A DNA stretch of 7,662 nucleotides from an uncultured Rhizobiaceae group bacterium (lineage in GTDB: Bacteria > Pseudomonadota > Alphaproteobacteria > Rhizobiales > Rhizobiaceae). This document shows, piece after piece, positions 7,549 through 7,662 of this stretch. The position numbers and the translations under genes were made by a program. The notes beneath the pieces were generated by a model. It was given only the letters and a program-made list of their open reading frames with translations, had not been told where the DNA came from and searched no databases. Positions within the stretch are counted from its first letter, which is position 1. Each line of letters starts with the position of its first letter. The stretch lies in the NCBI GenBank assembly GCA_937951455.1, contig CALFBU010000342.1:1-7662 (forward strand), read 5' to 3'.

Positions 7549-7575
7549 GCAATAATGTTCTTATTTTGTTCTATT
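7547..7575 (+). promoter_or_regulatory. Candidate sigma70-type promoter of the Y-family polymerase gene
   Basis: TTGCAA (7547-7552) and TCTATT (7570-7575) are each 4/6 matches to the -35 and -10 consensus, with 17-bp spacing. TATTTT (7572-7577) is another possible -10. The LexA box lies in the spacer and touches the -10, as expected for a repressor. The match is weak and rests on position as much as sequence. Confidence 0.35.
7557..7571 (+). promoter_or_regulatory. LexA operator (SOS box), alphaproteobacterial GTTC-N7-GTTC type
   Basis: GTTC at 7557-7560 and GTTC at 7568-7571 are separated by exactly seven bases (TTATTTT), a perfect match to the direct-repeat LexA operator of Rhizobiales and Rhodobacterales. 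It ends 30 bases before the ATG of the Y-family polymerase gene, a gene class commonly under SOS control. Induction by DNA damage after LexA cleavage is therefore expected. It also supports an alphaproteobacterial host. Confidence 0.8.
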
Positions 7576-7601
7576 TTGAATCCAACTTCAGAACAGGACC
7601 C

Positions 7602-7662
7602 ATGCAGAACATTACCGTCAATTATCTTTTTCTCGATATGAATTCCTACTTCGCTTCCGTGG
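7602..7662 (+). CDS. Y-family (DinB/UmuC-like) translesion DNA polymerase, 5' end only
   Basis: Only 20 codons are inside the window. They include YLFLDMNSYFASV, the first beta strand and metal-binding loop of Y-family polymerases. Asp12 matches the first catalytic Asp (Asp7 in Sulfolobus Dpo4), Asn14 is Asn as in UmuC, and Phe17 is at the steric-gate position that excludes ribonucleotides. Such enzymes copy past damaged bases at low fidelity. Homologues in alphaproteobacteria are often labelled DinB, UmuC or ImpB, and the subgroup cannot be told from this fragment. The ATG at 7602 is preceded by AGGA at 7595-7598, only three bases away, which is closer than usual; the start is chosen on the protein match. 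An SOS operator sits just upstream. Confidence 0.82.
   Translation, partial: MQNITVNYLFLDMNSYFASV

Noticed and set aside
7591..7610. Two GAAC words as a second LexA operator near the polymerase start
   Set aside because: They are 12 bases apart, not seven, so they do not form the alphaproteobacterial box.

Overview
The window looks like chromosomal DNA of an alphaproteobacterium with moderate GC: hand counts of sample lines give roughly 50-58% in the metabolic genes. It carries a compact catabolic operon for the lower half of valine degradation and for propionyl-CoA carboxylation. An alphaproteobacterial-type SOS operator (GTTC-N7-GTTC) near the right edge supports the assignment. Genus cannot be determined from the sequence alone.

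All genes are on the + strand. Positions 2-6964 hold seven tightly packed genes: the 3' part of a 3-hydroxyisobutyryl-CoA hydrolase gene, mmsB (3-hydroxyisobutyrate dehydrogenase), an enoyl-CoA hydratase gene, pccB, a gene for a secreted TPR protein, a gene for a small four-helix membrane protein, and pccA. Gaps are 0 to 24 nt, so co-transcription is very likely, and the promoter must lie to the left of the window. The hydratase can make 3-hydroxyisobutyryl-CoA from methacrylyl-CoA, the hydrolase frees 3-hydroxyisobutyrate, and MmsB oxidises it to methylmalonate semialdehyde. MmsA, which is not in the window, would then give propionyl-CoA. PccA and PccB carboxylate propionyl-CoA to methylmalonyl-CoA on the way to succinyl-CoA. 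The two small genes between pccB and pccA have no recognised function.

Positions 6961-7541 break the pattern. An AT-rich gene (about 35% GC) starts inside the pccA stop codon (ATGA overlap) and encodes an alpha-helical protein with an RNxxxH motif of the HEPN type. Its last 29 codons look unlike the rest. The -1 frame beginning at an A AAT TTC heptamer instead gives a plausible Pro- then Lys/Arg-rich C-terminus ending at 7541, so the gene probably carries a one-base frameshift or, less likely, a programmed one.

Positions 7522-7601 form the only real intergenic gap (80 bp). It holds a short inverted repeat, a weak promoter candidate and a perfect GTTC-N7-GTTC LexA box. From 7602 the first 20 codons of a Y-family (DinB/UmuC-like) translesion DNA polymerase gene run off the right edge. 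No tRNA, rRNA, CRISPR array or insertion sequence was seen.
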